This document shows positions 17,815-25,956 of a stretch of DNA of 64,000 bases, one piece after another; the first letter of the stretch is position 1, and each line of letters opens with the position of its first letter. This DNA comes from Candidatus Dactylopiibacterium carminicum (GTDB lineage: Bacteria; Pseudomonadota; Gammaproteobacteria; Burkholderiales; Rhodocyclaceae). The stretch covers positions 1-64,000 of the forward strand of contig NZ_MDUX01000006.1 in assembly GCF_014736495.1 (NCBI RefSeq), written 5' to 3'. The position numbers and the translations under genes are program-made. Under the pieces are notes generated by a model. That model searched no databases and was not told where the DNA came from. It saw nothing but the letters and a program-made list of their open reading frames with translations.

Positions 17815-18456
17815 ATGAAGCTATTCTTCGATCTCTTCCCGGTAGCGCTCTTCTACGCCACCTTCCAGTACGCACGCGCAAATGCCGAACTTGCTGCCGC
17901 CAAGGCGACCGCCTGGTTCGGTTTCATAGTTTCGGGCGGCGTGGTAGGCCCCAAGGAAGCACCGACCATTCTCGCCACCGTGGTGGTGGTACTGGCCATT
18001 GCGGCGCAGATCGCCTGGCTGCTGGCCAGACGCAAACCCGTCAGCGCGATCCTGTGGGTCAGTCTGGCAGCGGCAGCCGTATTCGGCGAAGCCACCGTCT
18101 GGTTCCATGATCCGGCCTTCATCAAATGGAAGTTCAGCCTCGTCTATTGGCTGATGGGGATCTCGTTCTGGGTCAGTGCGCAATTCTTCGGCAAGAATCT
18201 GATCAAGGCCCTCATGGCCGAAAGTCTCGCCTTGCCCGATACAGGCTGGCGCAGCCTGAATCTGGCCTGGATCGCGTTCTTCCTGTTCATGGGTGCCCTC
18301 AATCTGCTCGTGGCCTACAACTTTTCAGAGAATGTCTGGTTCAACTTCAAGATGTTCGGCAGCATGGGCCTGATGTTGCTGTTCGTGCTCGGCCAGGGGC
18401 TCTATCTGAGCCGCTACCTGAAACAGGAAGCAACGGACAATCAAGGGCAGGCCTGA
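17815..18456 (+). CDS. yciB: Inner-membrane septation protein YciB/IspZ
   Basis: 213-residue polytopic protein, MKLFFDLFPVALFYATFQ, with FGEATVWFHDPAFIKWKFSLVYWLMG, LNLAWIAFFLFMGALNLLVAY and WFNFKMFGSMGL, the YciB (IspZ) signature. It is an inner-membrane protein linked to cell-envelope synthesis and septation. The frame is open far upstream into envZ, but the family N terminus fixes the start at ATG 17815. The gene is followed 7 bp later by bolA, the usual neighbour. Confidence 0.93.
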   Translation: MKLFFDLFPVALFYATFQYARANAELAAAKATAWFGFIVSGGVVGPKEAPTILATVVVVLAIAAQIAWLLARRKPVSAILWVSLAAAAVFGEATVWFHDPAFIKWKFSLVYWLMGISFWVSAQFFGKNLIKALMAESLALPDTGWRSLNLAWIAFFLFMGALNLLVAYNFSENVWFNFKMFGSMGLMLLFVLGQGLYLSRYLKQEATDNQGQA

Positions 18457-18463
18457 CCCCTCG

Positions 18464-18736
18464 ATGAGCACACTCGAAGAAATCCGTACCAGCCTGGCCA
18501 CGTTGCAACCCAGCGTGTGCGAGATCGAGGACGAAAGCCATCGCCATGCCGGTCATGCCGGCGCGCGTGGCGGCGGCGGTCATTTCCGCCTGCGTATCGT
18601 CTCCGCACATTTCAATGGTCTGCCGCTTCTGGCTCGGCACCGCCTGATCCATACGACATTGGGCGCCCTCATGCAGGGCCCCATTCATGCATTGAGCATT
18701 ACCGCTTCGACACCGGAAGAGGCGAGCAGCCACTGA
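18464..18736 (+). CDS. BolA-family protein
   Basis: 90 residues with the BolA class II-like core. The ESHRHAGHAGARGGGGHFRLRIVS segment holds the conserved His-rich loop, followed by HRLIHTTLGALMQGPIHALSI. BolA proteins pair with monothiol glutaredoxins in Fe-S and iron homeostasis or act in stress morphology. It sits between yciB and a periplasmic peptidyl-prolyl isomerase, a common betaproteobacterial cluster, and is probably co-transcribed with both. Confidence 0.88.
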   Translation: MSTLEEIRTSLATLQPSVCEIEDESHRHAGHAGARGGGGHFRLRIVSAHFNGLPLLARHRLIHTTLGALMQGPIHALSITASTPEEASSH

Positions 18737-18783
18737 CCGCCCTGCCCTTTCAATTTCCTCCCACCCACTCCGGGAAACCATCC

Positions 18784-19605
18784 ATGAAGACCAAGCTGAG
18801 TCACCTTGCCATTGCCCTCGTTCTCGCCGCAACCGGCGGCCATGCCGCTGCTCAGGCGACCAAGCCTGCTGCCACAGCCGCCGCCACTGCGCCTAAGGCT
18901 GTTGCCAAGGTGAATGGCACCACGATCACGGCCGACGTAGCCGAGCTGATGATCCAGGAACAACTGTCTCAGGGCGCGCCGAACAATGAAGAACTGCGTC
19001 AGGCCGTTCGCAACGAGCTCATCCAGCGTGAAGTGCTGGCCCAGGAAGCCCGTCGCCTCGGTTTCGAGAAGCGCAACAATGTTGCCGCACGCCTGACACT
19101 GACCCGCCAGGGCGTACTCGTCGGTGGCTACATCGATGACTGGATGCGCAAGAACCCCATCAGCGATGCCGCCCTGCAGGCTGAATACGGCCGTCTCTCT
19201 GCAGCCATGGCCCCGAACGAATATCAGGTGCGCCACATCCAGACGGAAAAGGAAGACGCAGCACGCACCATCATCCAGAAACTGCAATCGGGCAGCCGTT
19301 TCGAAGACTTGGCCAAGGAATCGATCGACGAGGGTTCGCGTGACAAGGGTGGCGAGATCGGCTGGATTTCTCCGCGTGGTGTTCCAGAAGCTTTCGCCAA
19401 GGCCATCGAGAGCCTGGAAAAGGGCAAGTTCACGCCCACGCCGGTACAAACTCCGTTCGGCTTTCACGTGATCAAGCTCGAAGACGTACGCAAGAGCACG
19501 CCACCGAAGTTCGAGGAAGTGCGTGAGGAAATCCGTTCGCGCCTGTCGCAGCAACAGCTCAACAAGCACATTCAGGAACTGGTCGCCAAGGCCAAGGTGG
19601 AGTAA
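18784..19605 (+). CDS. Periplasmic parvulin-type peptidyl-prolyl isomerase
   Basis: 273 residues with a cleavable signal peptide (MKTKLSHLAIALVLAATGGHAAAQ) and an Ala/Thr/Pro-rich linker. A SurA/PrsA-like N-terminal helical region (VNGTTITADVAELMIQEQ) precedes one parvulin domain: VRHIQTEKEDAARTIIQKL, GGEIGWISPRGVPEAFAKAI, TPFGFHVIKLEDVR. It would help outer-membrane or secreted proteins fold in the periplasm. The start is ATG 18784; the open frame upstream is a shadow of bolA. The stop codon overlaps the first base of an inverted-repeat element. Confidence 0.92.
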   Translation: MKTKLSHLAIALVLAATGGHAAAQATKPAATAAATAPKAVAKVNGTTITADVAELMIQEQLSQGAPNNEELRQAVRNELIQREVLAQEARRLGFEKRNNVAARLTLTRQGVLVGGYIDDWMRKNPISDAALQAEYGRLSAAMAPNEYQVRHIQTEKEDAARTIIQKLQSGSRFEDLAKESIDEGSRDKGGEIGWISPRGVPEAFAKAIESLEKGKFTPTPVQTPFGFHVIKLEDVRKSTPPKFEEVREEIRSRLSQQQLNKHIQELVAKAKVE

Positions 19606-19818
19606 GAACCTGTTCAAAGTCTGTAGCGAGAGGCCGTCAGCGGGGGCGTAGGCAGCAAACAGCAGAGCGCAGCTCTGCGCTGCCGCAGCCGGTTTGCTAT
19701 GCAAAGCAAACCGTGGAAAAGAGCAGCGCAGGAACCGGAGTGTAAGGGGATACATGAGGATTCCGAGCAGCGCATGAGCCCCGATCACGGACTCGCAGTA
19801 AGACTATGAACAGGTTCT
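19605..19818. repeat. Terminal-inverted-repeat element, copy A (214 bp)
   Basis: Perfect 12-bp terminal inverted repeats, AGAACCTGTTCA at 19605-19616 and TGAACAGGTTCT at 19807-19818. The interior holds two further hairpins: AGCGCAG/CTGCGCT and CGGTTTGC/GCAAACCG with an 8-nt loop. There is no coding capacity. It shares TCTGTAGCGAGAG and CCCCGATCAYGGACTC with copy B just downstream and end sequences with copy C at 62.9 kb. It fills about half of the 405-bp gap between the parvulin and fabI. Confidence 0.8.
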
Positions 19819-19826
19819 AAGAAACG

Positions 19827-19909
19827 GTTCAGGATCTGTAGCGAGAGACAGTCAGGGGGCCGAGTAGTGCATAAGCCCCCGATCATGGACTCACCGTAGG
19901 GTCATGAAC
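19827..19909. repeat. Shorter relative of the inverted-repeat element, copy B
   Basis: Begins GTTCA and ends TGAAC. It shares TCTGTAGCGAGAG with the left part and CCCCGATCATGGACTC with the right part of copy A, but lacks the middle hairpins. The inner GGGGGC/GCCCCC pair could fold. It looks like an internally deleted copy adjacent to A. Confidence 0.65.
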
Positions 19910-19969
19910 TTCTTCTGAAGACGCAGGGCGTGCCATTCAACCGGTCATGGGCTGGCTGAATGGCGCAGC

Positions 19970-19975
19970 TATAAT
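19970..19975 (+). promoter_or_regulatory. Candidate -10 box for fabI
   Basis: TATAAT about 35 bp before the fabI ATG. I find no good -35 hexamer at 16-18 bp. The remaining intergenic DNA upstream is repeat sequence. Confidence 0.45.
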
Positions 19976-20010
19976 CGCGCTCCTTCGAAAATAATACCTG
20001 GAGACGGAGA

Positions 20011-20805
20011 ATGGGTTTTCTAGCCGGCAAGCGGATCCTGATTTGTGGTCTGCTGAGCAATCGTTCGATTGCTTACGGGGTTGCCAAGGCCATGCATCGC
20101 GAAGGTGCCGAGCTCGCCTTCACCTATCAGCACGAACGCTTCAAGGATCGCGTCAGTGAAATGGCGCATGAATTCGGCAGCGAGCTAATCTACCCCTGTG
20201 ACGTTCAGGAGGATGAACAGATCGCTGCACTGATCACCGCATTGGAGCAGGACTGGAACGACGGCTTCGACAGCATCGTGCACTCGCTTGCCTTCGCCCC
20301 TGGAGAGGCCCTGCACGGCGATTTCCTTGAAGGTTTCTCGCGTGAAGCCTTCCGTACTGCACATGAAATCAGCAGTTACAGCTTCCCCGCGCTGGCCAAG
20401 GCGGCCCGGCCGTTGATGCGTGGTCGCAAAGCCAGCCTGCTGACGCTCTCCTATTTGGGCGCGGTGCGCACCTTGCCGAACTACAACGTGATGGGATTGG
20501 CCAAGGCCAGTCTAGAAGCTTCTGTCCGTTACATGGCCAACGCTCTCGGGCCGGAAGGCATCCGTGTGAATGCCATTTCCGCCGGGCCGATCCGTACACT
20601 GGCCGCTTCCGGTATTGGCAGTTTCGGCAAACTGCTGGCATTCAACGAGCGCAATGCGCCGCTACGCCGCAACGTGACCATCGAGGAGGTCGGCAATGCC
20701 GCAGCTTTCCTGTGTTCCGACCTGGCGTCCGGTACCACAGCCGAGATAATGTACGTTGACGGCGGCTTCAATTCGGTTGCCATCGGTACCGACGAACCAC
20801 TCTGA
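20011..20805 (+). CDS. fabI: Enoyl-[acyl-carrier-protein] reductase (NADH)
   Basis: 264-residue short-chain dehydrogenase fold enzyme that reduces trans-2-enoyl-ACP in the last step of each fatty-acid elongation cycle. Visible are the nucleotide-binding start [22 protein letters not shown], and the catalytic [10 protein letters not shown] (Tyr-x6-Lys), followed by [20 protein letters not shown] 20011 has GGAG upstream. The position corresponding to E. coli Gly93 (SIGFAP) is Ala here (SLAFAP); substitutions at that glycine affect triclosan binding in E. coli, so sensitivity may differ. Confidence 0.96.
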   Translation: MGFLAGKRILICGLLSNRSIAYGVAKAMHREGAELAFTYQHERFKDRVSEMAHEFGSELIYPCDVQEDEQIAALITALEQDWNDGFDSIVHSLAFAPGEALHGDFLEGFSREAFRTAHEISSYSFPALAKAARPLMRGRKASLLTLSYLGAVRTLPNYNVMGLAKASLEASVRYMANALGPEGIRVNAISAGPIRTLAASGIGSFGKLLAFNERNAPLRRNVTIEEVGNAAAFLCSDLASGTTAEIMYVDGGFNSVAIGTDEPL

Positions 20806-20825
20806 GACCTGCCACCGCCATAACG

Positions 20826-20853
20826 AAAGGGCTCGCCTGCGCGAGCCCTTTTT
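20826..20853. terminator. Terminator between convergent fabI and DUF1161 gene
   Basis: AAA GGGCTCGC, CTGC loop, GCGAGCCC TTTTT. The A run before and T run after allow it to work in both directions for the two convergent genes. Confidence 0.9.
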
Positions 20854-20872
20854 CATTGCCGTGAAGGAATAT

Positions 20873-21097
20873 TCAAAGGCGCTTGTAAGCGATCTCCTTG
20901 GTTCCGCCACCGCAACTGCCGACGACCTTGGTGTCCGCCGGGGCCTGCCCCTTGTCCACGATCTCGAGACTGAAACTGGGCACGCCATTGGCCTGGATCT
21001 TTGCTTCGATCTCGGCCTTGAGCTCATCGCAGGACTTGGCGGCCAGAGCCGGCGTTGCCAATACGCCCAGACCCAACGCGAACATCAGAATCTTCAT
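20873..21097 (-). CDS. DUF1161-type small periplasmic protein
   Basis: 74 residues with a signal peptide (MKILMFALGLGVLATPALAA) and a mature part of about 54 residues, KSCDELKAEIEAKIQANG...GSCGGGTKEIAYKR. The two cysteines could form a disulfide. It resembles the DUF1161 family, whose function is unknown. It is monocistronic, with a terminator on its 3' side. Confidence 0.8.
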   Translation of the reverse strand: MKILMFALGLGVLATPALAAKSCDELKAEIEAKIQANGVPSFSLEIVDKGQAPADTKVVGSCGGGTKEIAYKRL

Positions 21098-21201
21098 CTC
21101 TTTCTCCCTTCGAGCAAAGTTTCAGGACTACCCGCGGAGCGCTTTTCCGCAGACGCCAGGATCCAGTCTAGGTCAGCACTGTTGCGCCAGCGCGCAGACC
21201 A

Positions 21202-21966
21202 TCAGGCATGACAGGAGGCTTGCGCCCCGCAGACCGCACAGCTCGCATCACGCCCATAGCGGACTTCACGCCAGCGCATGCGCAGGCCATCGAGCAACAG
21301 CAGGCGCCCCTGCAGGCTCTGCCCGAATCCCGCGATCAGCTTGAGTGCTTCGGCAGCCTGGCTGGCGCCGATGATGCCGGTCAGCGGTGCGAAGACACCG
21401 GTGACGGCACAACGCAATTCCGCGACCTCTTCGCCATCGGGAAACAGGCAGTGATAGCAGGCCGAACCTTCATCACGCAGATCGAACACGGCCAATTGCC
21501 CGTCAAAACGGATCGCCGAGCCGGAAACCAGTGGCTTGCGCGCCTGCACGCAGGCGCGATTGACGGCATGGCGCGTCACAAAATTGTCGCAACAATCGAG
21601 TACCACATCCACCTCGGCGACATGCTCGATCAGCGTGTGGGCGTCCAGCCGCTGCGGCAGGGCATGGACACGCACCAACGGATTGATCCTTTCCAGCGCA
21701 CGTTTGCCGGACTTAGCCTTGTTCTCTCCCACGCTCGCCAGTTCGTGCAGGATCTGACGCTGCAGGTTGGAAAGATCCACCTCGTCGCCATCGCACAACA
21801 CGATCTGTCCGACACCCGCGGCAGCCAGATACAGCGCTGCCGGTGAGCCAAGCCCGCCAGCGCCAACGATCAGCACGCGTGCCGCGCGGATTGCCTCCTG
21901 CCCGGCCACGTCGATCTCGGGCAACAGGATATGGCGCGAATAGCGCAGCAGTTCCTGATCATCCAT
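21202..21966 (-). CDS. moeB: MoeB/ThiF-family sulfur-carrier adenylyltransferase
   Basis: 254 residues. LLRYSRHILLPEIDVAGQE and the ATP loop VLIVGAGGLGSPAALYLAAAGVG are followed by DEVDLSNLQRQ, DCCDNFVTRHAVNRAC and two zinc-binding CxxC pairs (CYHC and CAVC). There is no C-terminal rhodanese domain. MoeB activates the C-terminal glycine of MoaD by adenylation for molybdopterin synthesis; a ThiS-type partner is also possible because the two subfamilies look alike. It starts 6 bp after the response-regulator gene upstream. Confidence 0.9.
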   Translation of the reverse strand: MDDQELLRYSRHILLPEIDVAGQEAIRAARVLIVGAGGLGSPAALYLAAAGVGQIVLCDGDEVDLSNLQRQILHELASVGENKAKSGKRALERINPLVRVHALPQRLDAHTLIEHVAEVDVVLDCCDNFVTRHAVNRACVQARKPLVSGSAIRFDGQLAVFDLRDEGSACYHCLFPDGEEVAELRCAVTGVFAPLTGIIGASQAAEALKLIAGFGQSLQGRLLLLDGLRMRWREVRYGRDASCAVCGAQASCHA

Positions 21967-21972
21967 GAAACG

Positions 21973-22374
21973 TCAACTCGATGAACGCGAACGGGAAAGG
22001 GCGACCCCGATGGCAGCCATCACCCTGGCACTGTTGAACGGTTTGACCAGATAGCCATTTGCCCCACCATCGATGGCGGCCTTGACCGTATCCCGATCGG
22101 TGGAACCGCTGATCATCAACACTCGTATATCCGGCTGCTCAGTCTTGATCCGGGTGAGAACCTCGATGCCGCCAATACTGGGCATCATCACATCCAGGCA
22201 GACCAGTCCCGGCCGCTGCTTGCGCACCAGTTCGATGGCAGTGTCGCCATCTCGCGCTTCTCCGATCACATTGAGGCCCTCGGTACGCAGGATCGCGCGC
22301 AACATCGCACGCGTGGTGTCATTGTCATCGACGATGAGCACCGAAACCCTGCTGAACCGGTTCCCGTCGCTCAA
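21973..22374 (-). CDS. Stand-alone CheY-like response regulator
   Basis: 133-residue receiver domain only: VLIVDDNDTTRAML, the phospho-acceptor in LVCLDVMMPSIGG, MISGST and LVKPFNSARV. There is no output domain. It overlaps by 4 bp the end of the receiver-GGDEF gene upstream, so the two are translationally coupled and probably belong to one c-di-GMP signalling circuit. The sensor kinase is not in this window next to it. Confidence 0.88.
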   Translation of the reverse strand: MSDGNRFSRVSVLIVDDNDTTRAMLRAILRTEGLNVIGEARDGDTAIELVRKQRPGLVCLDVMMPSIGGIEVLTRIKTEQPDIRVLMISGSTDRDTVKAAIDGGANGYLVKPFNSARVMAAIGVALSRSRSSS

Positions 22375-23327
22375 TCCCGGCCCTCCCCGGGGACTGCCGC
22401 ATGAACGCGGTTACGCCCTGCCTGCTTGGCGCGGTACAGCGCAGCGTCGGCATCCGCCAGCAACCGGGCACTGGTATAGCCATCCCGGCGCGGCACCACG
22501 CTCGCTGCGCCGATACTCAAGGTGACCAGACCTGCAGGCGATGCGTCATGCGGAATCGCGCGTGCTTCGAGTGCACTGCGGATTTCCTCGGCCACGCTGA
22601 GTGCGCCGTCGAGTTCGGTATCCGGCAGAATGGCCACGAACTCCTCGCCGCCGTAGCGTGCAATCAAATCTGCAGGCCGGCGCACGCCTGACTCCAGCAC
22701 CTGAGAAACCTGGCGCAGGCATTCGTCGCCGCGCTGGTGTCCGTAACGGTCGTTGTACTGCTTGAAGCAATCCACATCGCACATCAGCAGGGACAGTGAC
22801 GCCGACGTACGGATACCACGCGCCCACTCCCGGCGCAGGCTTTCATCGAACTGGCGGCGGTTGGCAACACCGGTCAACCCGTCGACCAGTGACAGGCGCA
22901 GCAATTCACGATTCGCTTCGTCAAGCCGCCGGGTCAGTACCACCAGGGAATGACGCATCTGCGAGATGCGCTGCATGGCGCGCACCTTGGCGGTCAACAC
23001 CATCTCGGAAACAGGTTTGACGAGGAAATCATCACTGCCGACGGAAATGGCACGTTCCAGCTCTTCATCGCTGGCCCGGGATGCCAGGAAGATGATGGGA
23101 GTCCATTCGCCATCGCGTTCGAGCTGACGTAGCCGTCTGGCGGTCTCGAATCCATCCATGCCAGGCATCTGCACATCCAGCAGGATCAACTCGGGGCGCA
23201 GCTCCTTGAAGAGCTCGATTCCCGCAGGCCCATCGCTGGCCACCAGCGGCTCGATGCCCATGCAGCGCAACTGGTGGCTGATCACCGTGGCGCTTGTGAG
23301 CATGTCGTCAATGACCAGAGCTTTCAT
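22371..23327 (-). CDS. Response regulator diguanylate cyclase (REC-GGDEF, PleD-like)
   Basis: 318 residues: a receiver domain (MKALVIDDMLTSATV, LILLDVQMPGMDGFE, LVKPVSEMVL), a short coiled linker and a GGDEF domain with YGGEEFVAILP, preceded five residues earlier by RPAD (I-site). Phosphorylation should promote dimerisation and c-di-GMP synthesis. The ATG at 23327 gives the standard receiver N terminus; the open frame upstream is not used. About 210 bp separating it from the ThrE gene upstream shows nothing recognisable. Confidence 0.9.
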   Translation of the reverse strand: MKALVIDDMLTSATVISHQLRCMGIEPLVASDGPAGIELFKELRPELILLDVQMPGMDGFETARRLRQLERDGEWTPIIFLASRASDEELERAISVGSDDFLVKPVSEMVLTAKVRAMQRISQMRHSLVVLTRRLDEANRELLRLSLVDGLTGVANRRQFDESLRREWARGIRTSASLSLLMCDVDCFKQYNDRYGHQRGDECLRQVSQVLESGVRRPADLIARYGGEEFVAILPDTELDGALSVAEEIRSALEARAIPHDASPAGLVTLSIGAASVVPRRDGYTSARLLADADAALYRAKQAGRNRVHAAVPGEGRD

Positions 23328-23539
23328 CGTTTCGTCAACAAATAGTCCCTGGCCGCACAGTGCAACCCGGAAAAGGGCTACATCCCGCGATCTGGAGTGC
23401 GGGACGGAGAGTTGGCGAATGGTAACGCGCGGCACGCATGCCCGGGCGATACAGACCGTCAAAATATGCGGCGGACGTGCTGCTGTTGCCGCGCATCAAG
23501 CCGTATCGACCCGGCATCTCCTCCGGGCGAAGCGGATTG

Positions 23540-24847
23540 TCAGGCCAGCCCTGCCGGCCGATGACGCATGAGCAGATTGCCGATCCAGGCACCGACGAGC
23601 AGCCCCATACCCATGGAACCCACGATGAAGCCGGATTTGAAGAGATTCGCCAGCGTGGAAGCCACCAGACCGGCAGGTGCGCCGCCACCGGCCAGTGCGA
23701 TCTCCATCGCCCCTCCGATCGAGCGATACATCAGCACCCCCGGCATCATCGGTACTGCCCCGGCAAAGGCCACGGCCGCGAACGGGATGCGCATGCTCAC
23801 CACCCAGCGCGAAGCCATCAGACCGATGGGAACGCAGGCCAGCAGGGTCGAGATCTCCTGCGGCATGCCATTCACGTCCATGCAGATGTAACGGATGCCG
23901 TGCCCGACCATGCCGCACAGGATGGAAGTCCACAACACCCGCCAAGGAGCGTTGTAGAACGCACCGAAAGCGCAGGAAGCGACACCGGCGAGCAGCACGT
24001 CCAGCCACAGCGGCACAGTGCCGGCAACCGTTGCCCAGGGCGGCACCGTGGTCATGCCCAGCGTCAGCCAGCCGCCCAGGAAGATCCCCATCGCGGCAGC
24101 AATCAGAATACCGGTCGCCAGCCCTAGACGCGGAATCCCGGTCTGCATCTTGTTCTCGAGCATGTCGTAGAGACCATTGATGAGATGCGGCCCCGGTACC
24201 AGCATCAGGGCGGGAACGATCAGGCAGATGCCTGGGGTCTGCGTCCAGCCCATCAGGATCACGCCCCCTCCCATCAGTGAACCGATCAATGCAGCGACGA
24301 AGGGCAGCGCGAACAGCACAGGGTGAAAACGGTGCATTTCCTGGCGTGCCAGCATACCCAGGGCGGACGACAGGGAAATCACGGCCATCGCGCCCCAATC
24401 GGCAGACAACAGCCAGGCCAGCGCACCGGCCCCCAGACCGAACATCAGAGAGAGCGTCCAGCGGCCGTGCCGACCGGCGGTCTTCTCCACCTCATCAAGC
24501 AGCACGATGGCCTCGTGCAGCGGCAATCGGCCCAGACAGACACGATCGATGATGCGATTGACCTCCGCGCTGACAGCGATGTTGATGCGGAATTCCGGTG
24601 CCTGGGCATGTACATGTACGCCATCGGCGGTATACACCGTTACCGTGCGGTAGCCGATATGCACCTGCAGTGGCAGCCATAACGCATTGCCCACCTCCTG
24701 CAAGCGCTTGCGCAAGCTCTCGGTGCGCATGTTGTAATGCAGCAGCAGACGCGCCACGCGCTGGATGAACCGCAACTCGTCGGACTCGACGGGCAGGCAT
24801 GGCTTGTCTGCAGGCGGCGGAACGACATCAATCTCGGGCTGGCTCAT
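23540..24847 (-). CDS. ThrE-family threonine/serine exporter
   Basis: 435-residue membrane protein. A cytosolic N-terminal domain (about 1-130, with RFIQRVARLLLHYNMRTES) is followed by about ten hydrophobic segments, combining the two halves (DUF1212/ThrE and DUF3815/ThrE_2) in one chain. The conserved LVPGPHLINGLYDMLEN and PMMPGVLMYRSIGG are present. Such proteins export Thr or Ser by secondary transport. It is divergent from the flippase gene, with about 180 bp between them. Confidence 0.87.
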   Translation of the reverse strand: MSQPEIDVVPPPADKPCLPVESDELRFIQRVARLLLHYNMRTESLRKRLQEVGNALWLPLQVHIGYRTVTVYTADGVHVHAQAPEFRINIAVSAEVNRIIDRVCLGRLPLHEAIVLLDEVEKTAGRHGRWTLSLMFGLGAGALAWLLSADWGAMAVISLSSALGMLARQEMHRFHPVLFALPFVAALIGSLMGGGVILMGWTQTPGICLIVPALMLVPGPHLINGLYDMLENKMQTGIPRLGLATGILIAAAMGIFLGGWLTLGMTTVPPWATVAGTVPLWLDVLLAGVASCAFGAFYNAPWRVLWTSILCGMVGHGIRYICMDVNGMPQEISTLLACVPIGLMASRWVVSMRIPFAAVAFAGAVPMMPGVLMYRSIGGAMEIALAGGGAPAGLVASTLANLFKSGFIVGSMGMGLLVGAWIGNLLMRHRPAGLA

Positions 24848-25029
24848 GGCGGTTCGACTCGGAGGGCGGAAATTCGGCTCGGATGCTCAGACGACGTGCC
24901 GGGGCGCGAATGCTACACTGCCGGCCTTTCAAGAGCAGCCCTGCCGCACCATATATAAGCCATGCGTTTTCACCCCCACTGGATGCTACCTGCCTTTTCA
25001 CGCCAAAAGCACGGTTGGAGCGTAACCCG

Positions 25030-25956
25030 GTGAAAACATGGCTGAAAAGAGGGGCGGCCCTTCTCATCACACTGGCTCTGCTGGGATGGATCGCCTCGGG
25101 AGCGCACTGGCGCAGCGTGATCGACAAGCTGCTCGGGCTGGATGCACTGGCACTTCTGCTGGCGCTGGCAGCTTTCGCAGCCAGCTACCTGTTGCGTGCC
25201 GCACGCGTGCATGACGAATTCGCCGCGGAGACCGGTGCCGGCTTCGCCGCCTTCCTGCGCCTCACGCTGCTGCACAACGCCTCGATCAACGTACTGCCCT
25301 TCCGCAGTGGCGAGGCAACCTTTCCCCTGCTGCTCAACCGCTGGTTCGGCGTACCGACCACGCGTGCGGTGGTTGCCCTCCTCTGGCTGCGCATCCAGGA
25401 TGCTTTCGTGGTGCTGGCGCTGGCGGCATTCGTCTGGCCTGGCCTGCACTGGCTGCTGCGCCTGGGCTGGATCGGCATGGTTGCGATCGCAGCCTGGGCC
25501 ATTCCGGTCTGGGCCAGACGCCATCCGGAGCTTGAGATCCAGGCCGGCCGCTTTGCCGCCACGGTCCACCGGATCCGTGCCGCGCTGGCCGAATCCACCC
25601 GGCGCAATACCCGCAGCTGGATATGGACGATCGCCAACTGGTCAGTCAAACTCGCGGCCCAGGCTTGGCTGCTCGCGGCGCTGCTTGGCAGCCAGCTGGC
25701 CACCGGCCTGGCTGGCGCACTGGGTGTGGAACTTGCCGCCATCCTGCCGATCCAGGGTGTTGCGGGATTTGGCACCTACGAGGCTGGTGGTGCCGCGCTG
25801 CTGGCCCCACACGGGGTGCCCTTTGCCACCGGCCTGAACGCAGCGTTGGCGCTGCACCTTTTCGTGATTGCCGCCGCGCTCGTCGCTGGCGGCCTGGGCG
25901 CAGCCCTGCTGCCAGCCCCGAAACCCAGACAATCTTCCGACGGTTCATCATCATGA
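25030..25956 (+). CDS. Polytopic membrane protein of the lysylphosphatidylglycerol-flippase-like (AglD/UPF0104) type
   Basis: About 308 residues and eight hydrophobic segments with the family marks LRAARVHDEF, LTLLHNASINVLPFRSGEATFPLL and PIQGVAGFGTYEAGGA. This is the membrane part found in MprF flippases and stand-alone AglD-like proteins, often beside lipid-linked sugar synthesis. The start is GTG 25030 with GGAG upstream. It overlaps the glycosyltransferase gene by 4 bp, so the pair may make and flip a polyprenyl-linked sugar. Confidence 0.8.
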   Translation: MKTWLKRGAALLITLALLGWIASGAHWRSVIDKLLGLDALALLLALAAFAASYLLRAARVHDEFAAETGAGFAAFLRLTLLHNASINVLPFRSGEATFPLLLNRWFGVPTTRAVVALLWLRIQDAFVVLALAAFVWPGLHWLLRLGWIGMVAIAAWAIPVWARRHPELEIQAGRFAATVHRIRAALAESTRRNTRSWIWTIANWSVKLAAQAWLLAALLGSQLATGLAGALGVELAAILPIQGVAGFGTYEAGGAALLAPHGVPFATGLNAALALHLFVIAAALVAGGLGAALLPAPKPRQSSDGSSS

